Positions 43,316-57,761 of a stretch of DNA of 57,761 bases are shown here, one piece after another. The notes under the pieces are model-generated. The model saw only the letters and a program-made list of their open reading frames with translations. It was not told where the DNA came from and did not search any database. Each line of letters begins with the position of its first letter. Position 1 is the stretch's first letter. The position numbers and the translations under genes are program-made. Source of the stretch: Zetaproteobacteria bacterium (lineage in GTDB: Bacteria; Pseudomonadota; Zetaproteobacteria; Mariprofundales; J009); NCBI GenBank assembly GCA_003696765.1, contig RFFX01000036.1, forward strand, positions 1 to 57,761. Direction: 5' to 3'.

Positions 43316-45069
43316 ATGCAGGAGATGCGGCGATACCGCTGCCTGAGCGACCTGCTCTTCTCCCTCCCGCAGGCGTGGCACGGCCGACCGCTCCTCTACG
43401 ACCGGACGGAGGATGGGGCCTGGCGCAGCCACAGCATCCAGGCGGTACAGCAGGCGGTGCGACGGCTGGCCTGCTGGCTGGAGCGGCGGGGGATCCGCCC
43501 CGGCGACCGCATCGGCCTGCTGGCCGCCAACGCCCCCGCCTGGTGCATCGCCGACTTCGCCATCCTCCATCTGGGCGCGGTGACGGTTCCCGCCTACACC
43601 ACCGATCCGGCGGAGCGGGTCACCGAACAGTTTCGCGACGCCGGCTGCCGGCTGATCATCGTCGACCCCGGCACCCAGCAGGAGAAGCTGCACGCGCTGC
43701 GCGACCTGCCGCACCTGTCGACGGAGGCCATCCCCCGGATCACCGCCGATGCGACACTCGATCCCGGCCCCGCCATCCCGCCGCCCGGGCGCGACGACCT
43801 GGCCACGCTGATCTACACCTCCGGCACCACCGGCGCGAGCAAGGGGGTGATGCTCACCCACGGCAACATCCTCGCCGACATCGCTGCAGCCCGAGCCGCG
43901 GTACCGGTCGGCCCGCGCGATTGCATGCTCTCCTTTCTGCCGCTCTCCCACGCCTTCGAGCGGAGCGTGGGCCAGTTCCTCGCCGTCGCCGCAGGCTGCC
44001 GAATCGCCTACGCCGAATCGATCACCACCCTCGAACGCGACATGACCGAGGTCCGCCCCACCATCCTGCTGACCGTCCCCCGACTGCTGGAACGGATCCA
44101 CACCGCCGTACTCCGGCGGCTGGCCGCCCGGCCGGCGGTCGCCCGCCGCCTGTTCGACACCGCCCAGCGGCTCGGCCTGCGCCGCAGCCGACATCGGCTC
44201 CCGCCCCTGCTGCTCCCCTGCTGGTGGCTGCTCGACCGGGTCGTCCACCGACCGATCCGGGCGCGCATGGGTGGCAGGCTGCGGCTGCTGGTCTGCGGCG
44301 GCGCGCCGCTCGACCCCGAGATCGGGCGTTTCGCACTCGCTGCCGGCATCCCGCTGCTGCCCGGCTACGGTCTGAGCGAATGCGCACCGGTGGTCAGCGT
44401 CAACCGACCTGGCGCGGTCGATCCCGAGAGCGTCGGTCCGCCGCTGCCCGGGGTGGAGCTGCGTATCGCCGACGACGGCGAGCTGATGATCCGCGGAGCG
44501 ATGGTGATGCGCGGCTACTGGAGGCGTCCGGAGGAGACGGCTCGGGTACGCGATCCGGAGGGGTGGCTGCACAGCGGCGATCTGGGATTCCTCGACGAGA
44601 AGGGTCACCTGCACATCCGCGGCCGCAAGAAGGAGCTGATCGTGCTCTCCAACGGCGAGAACATCGCTCCTGTGCCCATCGAGCAGCGGATCGCTCGCGA
44701 TCCCTGCATCGATCAGGTGCTCATCGCCGGCGACGGGCGCCCGTGGCTGATCGCCCTTGTGGTCTGCAGCGCAGAAGGCCGAAGCCGGATGGCGCGCGAG
44801 GGGGTGAAGGATGCGGCGGCGTGGATGACGGAGCGGATCGACCGCACGGCCGCCCCCCACCTGCCCCACTACGCCCGGATCCGCGGCTGTCTGATCTGCG
44901 ACGTTCCGTGGAGCCAGGACAACGGGCTGTGCACCCCGACCGGCAAATACCGGCGCGGGCGCATCCTCGCCCGCCACCGTCGGGAGATCGACGCCCTCTA
45001 CGCCCGGATCGCCCACACCCCACCCCCCCGCCGGGGAGGAGGAGACGGACACACGGGGGACGAAGGGGG

Positions 45070-45073
<4 letters not shown>
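43316..45073 (+). CDS. AMP-dependent acyl-CoA synthetase/ligase (long-chain type)
   Basis: A 585-residue adenylate-forming enzyme that activates a fatty acid to its CoA ester through an acyl-AMP. Motifs are the P-loop [51 protein letters not shown], the Asp hinge in [26 protein letters not shown], and the C-terminal lysine in [11 protein letters not shown]. Length and the LPLSHAFER block fit the FadD15/long-chain (FACL) group. ATG 43316 was chosen because codons upstream are repeat-derived. Its stop codon is shared with convergent rpoC through the palindrome CTAG. Confidence 0.9.
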
Positions 45074-49236
<4,163 letters not shown>

Positions 49237-49239
49237 CGC

Positions 49240-53337
<4,098 letters not shown>

Positions 53338-53360
53338 GTCGCCCCCGAGAAATGGTCAGT

Positions 53361-53433
53361 CGCCGCACGGCCGAAGCGGCCGCGTACATCCGGAGGTTGC
53401 ACACGCAACCAACGGATTGGTAAGGGAATCAAT
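53361..53433 (-). repeat. Five-hairpin repeat, copy J (M4-M3-part of M2) before rpoB
   Basis: M4 is recognisable as CGGCCG..CGGCCG. M3 at 53388-53420 has ATCCG/CGGAT outer and GGTTGC/GCAACC inner. Only AGGGAATC-AATC remains of M2. It lies 24 bp upstream of the rpoB start codon, inside the transcript of the essential ribosomal-protein/RNA-polymerase operon. Confidence 0.78.
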
Positions 53434-53486
53434 CACTCCGCGCGCCGGCGCCCCATCCACCGTACGAAGCGCGGCGGATGAAGCGA

Positions 53487-53524
53487 CGACACCACCTCCC
53501 GGCCCAGGCCGGGAGGTGGTGTCG
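53487..53524 (-). promoter_or_regulatory. 18-bp hairpin in the rplL-rpoB gap (candidate attenuator or processing site)
   Basis: A perfect 18-bp stem with arms CGACACCACCTCCCGGCC/GGCCGGGAGGTGGTGTCG and a 2-nt loop, the strongest hairpin of the window apart from copy N. No T-run follows in the direction of rpoB. In Escherichia coli the rplL-rpoB gap holds a partial terminator and an RNase III site, so a similar role is likely here. Confidence 0.6.
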
Positions 53525-53553
53525 CGCGGTGCAGGAGCACCACACCGGCGGCG

Positions 53554-53582
53554 GCATCCGGGAGCACAACGCCCCCGGATGC
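53554..53582 (-). terminator. Second hairpin downstream of rplL
   Basis: Arms GCATCCGGG/CCCGGATGC enclose an 11-nt loop, 15 bp after the rplL stop. No T-run is present. It probably acts with the 18-bp hairpin to lower rpoBC expression relative to the ribosomal proteins. Confidence 0.5.
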
Positions 53583-53597
53583 ACTGCTGAGGCAGGG

Positions 53598-53978
53598 TTA
53601 CTTGACCTCGACGGTCGCGCCTGCATCCTCCAGCTTGCTCTTGAGGCTCTCGGCCTCCTCCTTGGAGACCCCCTCCTTGACCGGCTTCGGCGCACCGTCG
53701 ACCAGCGCCTTGGCCTCCTTCAGCCCCAGGCCGGTGATCTCGCGCACCGCCTTGATCACCTGGATCTTCTTGGCGCCGGCCGAGGCCAGGATCACGTCGA
53801 ACTCGGTCTGCTCCTCGGCCGCCTCCTCGCCGCCGCCTGCGGCCGGGGCCGCCGCAACCGCCACCGGTGCAGCGGCGGAGACGCCGAACTTCTCCTCCAG
53901 CGCGCTGACCAGCTCGGAGAGCTCGAGCACGGTCATCTTCTCGATTGCTTCGATCAATTCTTCTTTGGTGATTGCCAT
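53598..53978 (-). CDS. rplL: 50S ribosomal protein L7/L12
   Basis: 126 residues. The N-terminal dimerisation helix is [29 protein letters not shown], followed by an Ala/Pro/Gly-rich hinge (about 34-52). The factor-binding domain includes [45 protein letters not shown]. Multiple copies form the ribosomal stalk that recruits GTPase factors. It lies 74 bp after rplJ. Confidence 0.98.
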   Translation of the reverse strand: MAITKEELIEAIEKMTVLELSELVSALEEKFGVSAAAPVAVAAAPAAGGGEEAAEEQTEFDVILASAGAKKIQVIKAVREITGLGLKEAKALVDGAPKPVKEGVSKEEAESLKSKLEDAGATVEVK

Positions 53979-54052
53979 GGTTGGTTGTCAGCTCCTCTTG
54001 CGTGGGATTGGTTTCTGCATCGATCGTTGATGTGTGAAAGGAAAGAGTGGAA

Positions 54053-54580
54053 TCAGGCCGGCTCGGCCGCCCGTTTCTGATCCCGGATGGCCGCCAGCGC
54101 GCGCACGAACGAGGCCGGAACCTCGCCGAGCACACGGACGAATCCGCTGATCGGCGCCTGCATGCTGCCCAACAGCTTGGCCAGCAAGACCTCCCGCGAC
54201 GGCAGCGAGGCCAGCGCGGTGATCTGCGCCGCATCGATCAGCTTGCCGTCGAGCACGCCGCCCCGGACCACGAGCGCCTCGTGTTCCTTGGCGAAATCGG
54301 CAATCGCCTTGGCCATCGCCACCGGATCGTCGCCGCAGGCCACGGCGATCGGCCCGGAGAAGAGCGGCTCGGCGGCGGCAAACCCGGTCTCCCGGGCGGC
54401 CCGACGCGCCAGCGTATTCTTCACCACCCGGAACGAGATCCCCGCATCGTGCAATGCGCGGCGCAGGGCGCCCGACTCGGCGACCGACAACCCACGGTAG
54501 TGCACGACGACACCCGCGGAGGCTCGGGACCACTCGGCATGCAGTGCATCGACAAGCTCTCGCTTCTGCTCGCGATTCAT
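54053..54580 (-). CDS. rplJ: 50S ribosomal protein L10
   Basis: 175 residues. MNREQKRELVDALHAEWSRA, VVHYRGLSVAESGALRRALHDAG and FRVVKNTLARRA are the standard 23S-contacting half, and the C-terminal helices bind L7/L12 dimers. The start at 54580 is preceded by GGAGCAAGGGGG, a strong Shine-Dalgarno. L10 usually represses its own mRNA by binding the leader; here the leader region is unusually long (412 bp to rplA) and contains a repeat copy. Confidence 0.97.
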   Translation of the reverse strand: MNREQKRELVDALHAEWSRASAGVVVHYRGLSVAESGALRRALHDAGISFRVVKNTLARRAARETGFAAAEPLFSGPIAVACGDDPVAMAKAIADFAKEHEALVVRGGVLDGKLIDAAQITALASLPSREVLLAKLLGSMQAPISGFVRVLGEVPASFVRALAAIRDQKRAAEPA

Positions 54581-54864
54581 ACATCCCCCTTGCTCCTGGT
54601 TTCTGACCCGTTCGAACGGCGGCAGAAGACGAAAGCGCACACGACGCCGGCGGGTTCCGCAAGAGGGCCGATCCACCCCGCGCCGATCGCCGCGCGGATC
54701 CGACACCATCCCCTCACAGGGACCTTGCGCAATCGCAACAAGTGAGCTCCACTTCCGTCTATGCCGGATGGCCGCCGTACCCCCGACGGCCGATTACGCG
54801 ACCGGCGTCGCTCCCGCAGTCTCGGACGGATCGCATCGACCGCGACCAGCGGCCGATGGAGTTT
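54581..54864 (-). promoter_or_regulatory. rplJ leader and likely promoter region (no gene)
   Basis: 284 bp between repeat copy K and rplJ with no credible reading frame. In proteobacteria a separate rplJL promoter and the L10-binding leader lie in this gap. I see scattered short inverted repeats and the purine-rich AACCAGGAGCAAGGGGG before the start. I cannot identify the L10 kink-turn motif with certainty. Confidence 0.45.
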
Positions 54865-54990
54865 CGATGGTTTCAGCCGAAACCATCATGCCGGCCTCTG
54901 GCGAAACCGGCATCCGCGGCCGAGCGGCCGCACAAACCCGGAGGGTTGCGCGAGGAAACATCCGGGCTTGTAAGGAAATCTATAAAACGC
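54865..54990 (-). repeat. Five-hairpin repeat, copy K in the rplA-rplJ gap
   Basis: M5 at 54866-54887 has a perfect stem (GATGGTTTC/GAAACCATC), followed by an extra M5-like stem (GCCGG..CCGGC). M4 at 54916-54931 has GCGGCC/GGCCGC. M3 at 54933-54970 has CAAACCCGGA/TCCGGGCTTG. M2 is reduced to AAGGAAATC, and M1 is lost. It begins 3 bp after the rplA stop codon (54993-54995). Confidence 0.85.
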
Positions 54991-54992
54991 GC

Positions 54993-55682
54993 CTAGATCG
55001 AGCCGGGATCGACCCGTACCCCGGGGCCCATGGTCGAGGAGAGGACCACCCCCTTGATGTAGCGCCCCTTGGCCGCCGCCGGCTTCATCCGGTTGAGCTC
55101 GCCGACCAGATGCTCGACATTCTCCACCAGCTTCTCCGCCTCGAACGAGCGCCGGCCGACCGGTGCATGGATCACGCCCGCCTTGTCCACCCGCACCTCG
55201 ATGCGCCCGGCCTTGATCTCTCGAACCACCCGGGCCACATCCATGGTCACCGTGCCCAGCTTGGGGTTGGGCATCAAGCCGCGCGGCCCGAGGATCCGGC
55301 CGATCCGGCCGACCAGCGCCATCATCTCCGGCGTGGCCACCACCCGGTCGAACTCGAGAAAGCCCTCCTTCTGCACCCGCTCGACCAGCTCCTCCGCACC
55401 GACCACGTCGGCGCCGGCGGACTCCGCCTCTTCCGCCTTGGCCCCGCGGGCGAAGACCGCCACACGCACCTCCTTGCCGGTACCGTGCGGCAGGGCGACC
55501 GATCCGCGCACCATCTGATCGGCATGGCGCGGATCGACGCCGAGCTGCACGGCGACATCCACCGACTCGTCGAACGCGACCCGAGGCATCCCGGCGATCA
55601 GCGCCACCGCCTCGGCCAGCGAAACCGGCTTGGCGGGCAGCTGCGCCCGTGCCGCCTGCATCCGCTTGCTCAGCCTGGCCAT
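54993..55682 (-). CDS. rplA: 50S ribosomal protein L1
   Basis: 229 residues. Family blocks include [78 protein letters not shown] and [19 protein letters not shown]1 binds the L1 stalk of 23S rRNA and, in other bacteria, represses the rplKA mRNA. It starts 2 bp after the rplK stop. Downstream transcription must cross repeat copy K to reach rplJ. Confidence 0.98.
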   Translation of the reverse strand: MARLSKRMQAARAQLPAKPVSLAEAVALIAGMPRVAFDESVDVAVQLGVDPRHADQMVRGSVALPHGTGKEVRVAVFARGAKAEEAESAGADVVGAEELVERVQKEGFLEFDRVVATPEMMALVGRIGRILGPRGLMPNPKLGTVTMDVARVVREIKAGRIEVRVDKAGVIHAPVGRRSFEAEKLVENVEHLVGELNRMKPAAAKGRYIKGVVLSSTMGPGVRVDPGSI

Positions 55683-55684
55683 CG

Positions 55685-56122
55685 CTACGCCTCCATCCCC
55701 TCGATCTCCAGCCCCATGGAACGGGCGGTCCCGGCGACGATCCGCATCCCGGCATCCAGATCGTAGCAGTTGAGATCGGGCATCTTGGTGGTGGCGATCT
55801 CACGGATCTGGTCGGCGGTCACCTTGCCCACCTTCTTCTTGTTGGGCTCGGCGCTCCCCTTGTCGATACCGGCCGCCTTCTTGAGCAACACCGCCGCCGG
55901 CGGCGTCTTGATCACGAAATCGAAGGATTTGTCCTGATAGACGGTGATCACCACCGGCAGGGCGATCCCCTGCTCCATATCCTGCGTCCGGGCGTTGAAC
56001 GCCTTGCAGAACTCCATGATGTTCACCCCCGCCTGACCCAGGGCCGGGCCGACCGGCGGGGCGGGATTGGCCTTGCCTGCAGGCACCTGCAGCTTGACCA
56101 GCTTCTCTACCTTTTTCGCCAT
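55685..56122 (-). CDS. rplK: 50S ribosomal protein L11
   Basis: 145 residues. The N-terminal proline-rich domain is [38 protein letters not shown]. The C-terminal rRNA-binding domain includes [43 protein letters not shown]. It contacts the GTPase-associated centre of 23S rRNA. A 134-bp gap with short GC hairpins separates it from nusG. Confidence 0.98.
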   Translation of the reverse strand: MAKKVEKLVKLQVPAGKANPAPPVGPALGQAGVNIMEFCKAFNARTQDMEQGIALPVVITVYQDKSFDFVIKTPPAAVLLKKAAGIDKGSAEPNKKKVGKVTADQIREIATTKMPDLNCYDLDAGMRIVAGTARSMGLEIEGMEA

Positions 56123-56256
56123 AACGCTCTGTTACCCGCTTCGTCCGGCGGATCGCCCATCCTGGCGCTCCACCGTTGTCCGCCCGCCGCAGCAGGCTAC
56201 CACCCTGCGGTGGTGGCATCCGCCTCCGTGCGGATGGATGCCGCGCGCTCCCCGCG

Positions 56257-56781
56257 CTACCCCTTGGAGACCTGGCCGAAATCGAGCTCCACCGGAGTGG
56301 GACGGCCAAAGATGCTGACGCTGACCACCAGCTTGCCGGTATCTTCGTGCACCTCCTCGACCACACCATTGAACGAGGCGAACGGGCCATCGGTCACCCG
56401 CACCTCCTCACCCACCTCGAAGAGCACCTTCATCCGGGGCCGCTCGATCCCCTCCTCGATCTGCTTCTTGAGCGCATCGATCTCACTCTGGGCCATCGGC
56501 CGCGGACGGCCGGCGGAGCCGATGAACCCGATGACGTTGCGCGTGCCGTTGACCACGTGCCAGGTCTCATCAGTCATCTCCATCTCGACCAGCACGTAGC
56601 CGGGGAAGAACTTCCGCTGCGTGGTGGTCTTCTGGCCATTCTTCAGCTCGACCACATCTTCGCGCGGCACCAGCACCTCGCCGCACTTGTCGGCCAACCC
56701 CGACTTGGCGATCCGCTCGCGAATCGCCTCGGCCGCCTTGTCCTCGGCGCCGGAATAGGCCTGAACCGCATACCATCGCAT
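56257..56781 (-). CDS. nusG: Transcription termination/antitermination protein NusG
   Basis: 174 residues. The NGN domain runs [19 protein letters not shown] through [36 protein letters not shown] domain closes it ([45 protein letters not shown]). It couples RNA polymerase to Rho or to the ribosome. ATG at 56781 ([10 protein letters not shown]) follows the secE stop by 23 bp. Confidence 0.98.
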   Translation of the reverse strand: MRWYAVQAYSGAEDKAAEAIRERIAKSGLADKCGEVLVPREDVVELKNGQKTTTQRKFFPGYVLVEMEMTDETWHVVNGTRNVIGFIGSAGRPRPMAQSEIDALKKQIEEGIERPRMKVLFEVGEEVRVTDGPFASFNGVVEEVHEDTGKLVVSVSIFGRPTPVELDFGQVSKG

Positions 56782-56804
56782 CCTGGACGCCGCCTCCGCC
56801 AATC

Positions 56805-56993
56805 TCAGATCACCTGCCGCACGGCCCAGCCGAGCACGGAATCGACCACCCACAGGAACAGCGCCACCAACAGTACCATCACCACCACCATGGCGGTGGC
56901 CTGCACCGTCTCGCGCCGATCGGGCCAGACCACCTTGCGAACCTCGACCTGGACCTCACGGTAGTACTTGCGGAGATCCGCCATTCCCATCAT
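56805..56993 (-). CDS. secE: Preprotein translocase subunit SecE
   Basis: A short, single-helix SecE of about 60 residues. The conserved amphipathic helix is [27 protein letters not shown], and the transmembrane segment is [23 protein letters not shown]. It is an essential part of SecYEG. Three in-frame ATGs lie close together (56993, 56990 and 56984), none with a clear Shine-Dalgarno; I used the first. Its leader is repeat copy L, which starts within about 10 bp. Confidence 0.93.
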   Translation of the reverse strand: MMGMADLRKYYREVQVEVRKVVWPDRRETVQATAMVVVMVLLVALFLWVVDSVLGWAVRQVI

Positions 56994-57002
56994 TGGTGAT
57001 CG

Positions 57003-57165
57003 GAGCGCAAAAAGTCCCTCCATGGACGTTTTGCTCGGCGGGAATCGAAGAGCGCGGTCTTCGATTCCCTTACAAATCCGTAGGTTGCATGCGCAACCTC
57101 CGGAGTTGCGCGGCCGTCCTGACCGCGGCTGCCGGCTTCTTGCGAAGCCGTCATGGATGATTGAA
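57003..57165 (+). repeat. Five-hairpin repeat, copy L (complete) before secE
   Basis: All five modules in order M1-M5. M1 is GCAAAAAGTCC..GGACGTTTTGC (imperfect). M2 has the perfect pair GGGAATCGAAGA/TCTTCGATTCCC, which differs from copy D at a paired position. M3 has CAAATCCG and CGGAGTTG with inner GGTTGC/GCAACC. M4 has GCGGCC..GACCGC, and M5 has GGCTTC/GAAGCC. It is tandem with copy M and lies in the trnW-secE gap. Confidence 0.92.
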
Positions 57166-57168
57166 TCG

Positions 57169-57260
57169 CAACACGTCCCTCCATGGACGTTTCGCCCGAC
57201 GGGAATCGAGGTGCGTACCCTCGATTCCCCTACGAAATCCGCCTCTTGCGAAACCGCCCC
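57169..57260 (+). repeat. Five-hairpin repeat, copy M (M1-M2-part of M3)
   Basis: M1 is GCAACACGTCC..GGACGTTTCGC. M2 has GGGAATCGAGG/CCTCGATTCCC, again changed on both arms relative to copies D and L. M3 is cut after CGAAATCCG and followed by CTTGCGAAACCG, which resembles M5. It ends 6 bp from the 3' end of tRNA-Trp. Together with L it fills the 273-bp gap between trnW and secE. Confidence 0.83.
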
Positions 57261-57266
57261 CGAAAG

Positions 57267-57342
57267 TGGCAGGCCAGGAGGGACTCGAACCCCCAACCGC
57301 CGGTTTTGGAGACCGGTGCTCTACCAGTTGAACTACTGGCCT
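57267..57342 (-). tRNA. tRNA-Trp (anticodon CCA)
   Basis: A 76-nt cloverleaf with CCA encoded. The acceptor stem is AGGCCAG/CTGGCCT with discriminator G. The D arm holds GTTCAACTGGTAGAGC, and the anticodon stem CCGGT/ACCGG encloses CTCCAAA, giving anticodon CCA. The T arm is GGGGGTTCGAGTCCC-like. It is in the common position between rpmG and secE and is flanked on both sides by repeat copies. Confidence 0.97.
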
Positions 57343-57347
57343 ATCCC

Positions 57348-57397
57348 ATGATCGAATCGCAAAAAGTCCATGAACGGACTTTTTGCGATTCGATCAT
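57348..57397. repeat. M1-type hairpin with extended 22-bp stem (copy N)
   Basis: A perfect 22-bp inverted repeat around a 6-nt loop (ATGAAC). The inner 11 bp are the standard M1 arms GCAAAAAGTCC/GGACTTTTTGC. The outer part mirrors the conserved flank ATGATCGAATC on both sides. The rpmG stop codon is inside one arm. It separates rpmG from tRNA-Trp and may serve as a processing or termination hairpin. Confidence 0.85.
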
Positions 57398-57546
57398 ACC
57401 TTGGTCTCTTTGTGCTCGGTATGCTTCCGGCACCATGGGCAATACTTGCGCAACACCAGCTTGTCGCTCATGGTGCGCTTGTTCTTGTCGGTGGTGTAGT
57501 TGCGCCGTTTGCACGACGTACATGCCAATGCCAGCAAATCCCGCAT
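57394..57546 (-). CDS. rpmG: 50S ribosomal protein L33
   Basis: 50 residues. The zinc-ribbon form has two CxxC pairs (CTSC and CPWC) within [20 protein letters not shown] and [19 protein letters not shown] at 57546 follows GGAGAAGGGAAG closely. It lies between tuf and tRNA-Trp, an order seen in several non-enteric proteobacteria. Its stop codon is inside repeat copy N. Confidence 0.95.
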   Translation of the reverse strand: MRDLLALACTSCKRRNYTTDKNKRTMSDKLVLRKYCPWCRKHTEHKETKV

Positions 57547-57607
57547 CTTCCCTTCTCCGCTGCCGCCCCGACCCGGAGGCGGCGGAATCGTCCATGGCCG
57601 CACGAAA

Positions 57608-57639
57608 GAGGCCGGCGCCCGCCAGGCGTCGCCGGCCTC
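57608..57639 (-). terminator. Terminator-like hairpin after tuf
   Basis: In the direction of tuf transcription, arms GAGGCCGGCG and CGCCGGCCTC (10 bp) are followed by TTTCG. The T-run is short, so termination is probably partial. It lies 20 bp after the tuf stop and 62 bp before the rpmG start. Confidence 0.5.
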
Positions 57640-57658
57640 CCCAACCGCGCGCCAGGTG

Positions 57659-57761
57659 CTACTCGATGATCTCGGTGACCACGCCGGCACCGACGGTGCG
57701 CCCGCCCTCGCGGATGGCGAAGCGCAGCTCCTTGTCCATCGCGATCGGCGTCAAGAGCGTC
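57659..57761 (-). CDS. tuf: Elongation factor Tu, C-terminal end only
   Basis: The last 33 codons of EF-Tu: [20 protein letters not shown] then [13 protein letters not shown] and stop. This is the invariant end of the third domain. The gene continues beyond the right edge. It heads the tuf-rpmG-trnW-secE-nusG cluster. Confidence 0.95.
   Translation of the reverse strand, partial: TLLTPIAMDKELRFAIREGGRTVGAGVVTEIIE

Overview
This is a GC-rich chromosomal window from a Gram-negative bacterium, most likely a ubiquinone-using proteobacterium. The evidence is a ubiE-ubiJ-ubiB cluster, type IV pilins with a sigma-54-type promoter, outer-surface polysaccharide genes and a 2-oxoglutarate dehydrogenase E1. 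The order tuf-rpmG-trnW-secE-nusG-rplKAJL-rpoBC places rpmG between tuf and trnW, which is not the enteric arrangement. I therefore favour a deep or unusual proteobacterial lineage and cannot name it from sequence alone. No transposase, integrase, phage gene or CRISPR array was seen.

Layout. (1) Positions 1-6741, minus strand: a surface-glycan operon with a Wzx-type flippase, a GT2, a methyltransferase, a hexapeptide acyltransferase, a GT4, a GT9 and a second GT4 cut by the left edge. (2) 6834-8133, plus strand: tRNA-Pro, tRNA-Arg and GDP-L-fucose synthase. (3) 8228-14145, minus strand: sucA and ubiE-ubiJ-ubiB, with a divergent TetR regulator at 14242. (4) 15055-17861: tyrS and prfC. (5) 18432-19351: two tandem type IV pilins behind a sigma-54-like promoter. 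(6) 19384-33025, plus strand, mostly with 4-bp stop/start overlaps: two DUF2723/TMEM260-like membrane proteins, a TPR-like protein, an ABC-2 exporter pair, a small TM protein, a GT-C protein, a GT4, a sugar ketoisomerase/aminotransferase pair, a DPM1-like GT2 and a YbhN-type membrane protein. (7) 33221-43232: further glycan genes on both strands, including a methyltransferase-GT2 fusion, a C-methyltransferase, a UDP-xylose-synthase-like SDR and a Gfo/Idh oxidoreductase. (8) 43316-45073: an acyl-CoA synthetase whose stop codon overlaps that of convergent rpoC. (9) 45070-57761, minus strand: the rpoBC, ribosomal-protein, nusG, secE, trnW, rpmG and tuf cluster.

The most striking feature is a dispersed non-coding repeat family that I do not recognise. 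At least 15 full, partial or degenerate copies lie in 58 kb, nearly all between genes. A full unit is about 150-165 bp and is a fixed-order chain of five hairpins (called M1-M5 here). M1 has arms GCAAAAAGTCC/GGACTTTTTGC. M2 has arms GGGGATCGAAGA/TCTTCGATCCCC. M3 is a two-tier stem, CAAATCCG..GGTTGC/GCAACC..CGGATTTG. M4 has arms CGCGGCC/GGCCGCG. M5 has arms GATGGTTTC/GAAACCATC. Copies occur in both orientations, singly, in tandem and truncated. All five stems show paired (compensatory) base changes between copies, so base pairing appears to be maintained. Copies sit inside the ribosomal-protein/RNA polymerase cluster, abut tyrS, lie on both sides of the pilin promoter, and supply the ends of some reading frames.

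The genes around the pilins suggest a surface-modification and export locus. The DUF2723 proteins are candidate protein O-glycosyltransferases and the ABC pair resembles the pilus-linked PilH/PilI type. This is inference from family and gene order.
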